64,000 bases of DNA from JAYFQE01 sp034927345. GTDB lineage: Bacteria > Bacillota > Clostridia > Saccharofermentanales > UBA5734. Location: NCBI GenBank assembly GCA_034927345.1, contig JAYFQE010000002.1, forward strand, positions 124,001 through 188,000, written 5' to 3'. A model generated the notes under the pieces. It was not told where the DNA came from, searched no databases, and worked only from the letters and a program-made list of their open reading frames with translations. Made by a program: the position numbers and the translations under genes. Numbering within the stretch: position 1 is the stretch's first letter; each line of letters begins with the position of its first letter. Shown here piece after piece: positions 62,074 through 64,000 of the stretch.

Positions 62074-64000
62074 ATGAAGCAGCTATTTTTGATGGTCAGT
62101 GACGGATCGGTCAAGTTGATTGAGACGCCTGCACCAACTGTAAAAGATAATTATGTGATCGTTGAAACAGAATACTCCATCGTCAGCGCAGGAACCGAAC
62201 GTGGACTGACCTCATTCGGAGGCAAAAACCTTGTTCAAAAGGTACTGGAACGCCCCGATCAAGCGCGAAAGGTTATTGAGAAAATGTCCACTGACGGTGT
62301 TCTGACCACTCTGGATGCTGCTTTTACTCGTCTTACCGAGCCGATGCCCATGGGGTATTCCGGCGTTGGCACGGTGAACGCCTGCGGACGCGGCGTAACT
62401 GATGTAGCTGTGGGCGACCGGGTGGCCATGGTGGGGCAGGCATACCATGCCGAGGTCAACCGCGTCAATCGCAATCTGATCGCCAAGCTGCCAAAGGATG
62501 TGGACGATTGCCGTCAGTACGCCATGTGCGCGTTGGGCGGAATCGCATTACAGGGTATTCATCAAGCTAATGTCGTAGCGGGTGAAACCGTAGCCGTGAT
62601 TGGACTTGGCCTTGTGGGACACATAACTGCCCGTATTCTCAATGCTTATGGCTGCGACGTAATTGCATATGATGTTGCCGATAAAACCTTACCCGGAACA
62701 AAGCTCAAAGCCTTTATCAACTCAAATGACGAAAATGCCGCTGATATCACTAAATCGCTTACCAGGGGTCACGGTGTGGATAAGGTCATAATCTCCGCTG
62801 CTGCGAACTCCAATGCGCCTATGGACTTGGCGGCAGCTATCACCCGTGACCGCGGGGTAATCTGCATGATCGGCGTGACGCAGATGAACCTTGACCGCCG
62901 CCCGTATTATGAGCGCGAGCTAACTTTCACCATAGCCCGCTCCTATGGCCCGGGACGGTATGATTCCACATACGAGGAAAGGGGCGTAGATTACCCCATC
63001 GGCTATGTACGCTTTACGGAAGGCCGCAATGTGGAAGAATTTGTACGGCTGGTAAGCGAAGACCGCGCGAATTTCACCGACCTTATCACGCACGTCATTC
63101 CTTTCGAGGAAGCGGCTAAAGCGTATGAGATGATTACGACCAACGCCAACCATGAGCGATATATAGGCGTGCTTCTGCAATATCCGAAGCGGGAAAAAAA
63201 ATGGTCGGCTGTTATTGAACATGCAGCTAAGAAGTCTATTGAGGGTAAGATTCGTGTTGGAATCATCGGCGCGGGGAATTTCTCCAAAAACACCTTGCTC
63301 CCCATCATGCAGGATACGGGCTTATATGAGCTCAAGGCGTTGGCAACCACTGGAGGTATTGGCGCGGCACAGGCATCCAATTCCTTTGGTTTCGAATACA
63401 TAACAAATGACTACAAAAAGCTCATTGAAGATCCAAATGTTGACCTTGTGATAATCACGACCAACCACAACACCCACGCCAAATTTGTTATTGAGGCACT
63501 GGAGGCGGGCAAGCATGTCTACTGCGAAAAACCGCTTTGCCTGACGCTGGACGAGCTTGAACGAATCGAGATTGCATACAGAGCGTCCAGCGGGGAGCTG
63601 TTTTGCGGTATGAACAGGCGCTACGCGCCGCTGGTACGCAAGATAAAGGAAACGCTGTCCACGGATAAGATACCCGCCGTTTATGATTATATCGCCAACG
63701 CCGGTTTTATACCCAACGACCACTGGACGCAGGACGAAGCTGTCGGCGGCGGCCGGATCATAGGTGAAGCGTGCCACTTCGTGGACACGATTCAATATCT
63801 GGATGGCAGCAAGCTGGAATCGTTGAACATCACCTATGCAGATAACGAAGCGTATCCAAAGAAAGACAACGCCTTTATCACACTGCGCTTTTCCTCGGGG
63901 GCAGTAGCAAATATCGTTTATACCTCCATGGGCTCCAAGAAATATCCTAAGGAACAGCTACGAGTATTTTCTAATGGCTCAGTATGTGAGCTTAACAACT
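62074..64000 (+). CDS. Zinc-type alcohol dehydrogenase/Gfo-Idh-MocA fusion oxidoreductase (3' end missing)
   Basis: Open from the ATG at 62074 to the end of the window (642 codons, no stop). The N-terminal half (about 1-370) is a medium-chain dehydrogenase: YSIVSAGTERG, MGYSGVGTV, VGDRVAMVG, cofactor site VIGLGLVGH. The C-terminal half (from about 390) starts RVGIIGAGNFSKNTLLP, with VIITTNHNTHAKFV, HVYCEKPLC and GGGRIIGEACHFVD, a Gfo/Idh/MocA domain. Such two-domain oxidoreductases recur beside heparinase-like genes and WbuB-type transferases in bacterial surface glycan clusters; their substrate is not known. Confidence 0.88.
   Translation, partial: MKQLFLMVSDGSVKLIETPAPTVKDNYVIVETEYSIVSAGTERGLTSFGGKNLVQKVLERPDQARKVIEKMSTDGVLTTLDAAFTRLTEPMPMGYSGVGTVNACGRGVTDVAVGDRVAMVGQAYHAEVNRVNRNLIAKLPKDVDDCRQYAMCALGGIALQGIHQANVVAGETVAVIGLGLVGHITARILNAYGCDVIAYDVADKTLPGTKLKAFINSNDENAADITKSLTRGHGVDKVIISAAANSNAPMDLAAAITRDRGVICMIGVTQMNLDRRPYYERELTFTIARSYGPGRYDSTYEERGVDYPIGYVRFTEGRNVEEFVRLVSEDRANFTDLITHVIPFEEAAKAYEMITTNANHERYIGVLLQYPKREKKWSAVIEHAAKKSIEGKIRVGIIGAGNFSKNTLLPIMQDTGLYELKALATTGGIGAAQASNSFGFEYITNDYKKLIEDPNVDLVIITTNHNTHAKFVIEALEAGKHVYCEKPLCLTLDELERIEIAYRASSGELFCGMNRRYAPLVRKIKETLSTDKIPAVYDYIANAGFIPNDHWTQDEAVGGGRIIGEACHFVDTIQYLDGSKLESLNITYADNEAYPKKDNAFITLRFSSGAVANIVYTSMGSKKYPKEQLRVFSNGSVCELNN

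Overview
The window looks like a chromosomal segment of a Gram-positive, probably clostridial (Bacillota), bacterium of fairly balanced base composition. Supporting signs are a single-chain PurL fused to its glutaminase domain, a YabE-type G5/3D wall protein directly before rsmA (an order shared with Bacillus), GTP-type PEP carboxykinase, ZapA next to a U32 enzyme, a Mg2+ M-box leader, a bacterial tyrosine kinase/PHP phosphatase pair, and near-perfect housekeeping promoters (TTGACA, 16-17 bp, TATAAT) at three places. The genus cannot be named from sequence alone.

Region 1 (1-12.5 kb) is housekeeping: the 3' part of purL, a lipoprotein, a convergent DUF5305 membrane protein, the YabE-like protein, rsmA, pckG with a strong terminator, zapA, a U32/RlhA-type enzyme, and an unusual enlarged dUTPase.

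Region 2 (12.5-52.6 kb) is one very large surface-polysaccharide locus made of modules. (a) 12.5-21.4 kb encodes CDP-sugar enzymes (rfbF, rfbG, rfbH), a thiamine-diphosphate carboligase and an SDR. Together these match the logic of CDP-yersiniose-type branched 3,6-dideoxysugar synthesis. A GtrB-like glycosyltransferase, a GtrA flippase and a GT-C-like membrane protein follow. (b) 21.4-26.6 kb starts with a consensus promoter, an M-box riboswitch and corA, whose stop codon overlaps the start of a Wzx-type flippase followed by three glycosyltransferases. (c) 26.6-31.7 kb, on the minus strand, has manC, gmd and rmd (GDP-D-rhamnose type), a GT-C protein and a GtrA. (d) 31.8-46.3 kb, divergent from (c) through a symmetric double promoter, has a GT2/DUF2304 pair, rmlACBD (dTDP-L-rhamnose), an ABC exporter (Wzm/Wzt) and several rhamnosyltransferase-like enzymes. 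(e) 46.4-52.6 kb has a WbaP-like initiating transferase, then Wzz, a tyrosine kinase, its phosphatase and a CapD/PglF-like dehydratase.

Region 3 (52.6-64 kb) begins with an AT-rich, gene-poor stretch containing three imperfect repeats, then a decayed PglD/NeuD acetyltransferase. A second polysaccharide cluster follows: a PglC-like initiating transferase, an NAD-dependent epimerase gene split by an intact IS3-family element (3-bp target duplication, frame exactly restored on excision in silico), a WbuB-like GT4, a heparinase-like protein, wecC, wecB and an alcohol dehydrogenase/Gfo-Idh-MocA fusion cut by the window end. Its base usage looks different from region 2, which suggests separate acquisition.

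The most interesting systems are the yersiniose-like sugar pathway joined to a Gtr-type decoration module, and the apparent coupling of a polysaccharide flippase operon to a Mg2+ riboswitch. Assignments rest on motifs read by eye; no database search or structure prediction was run.
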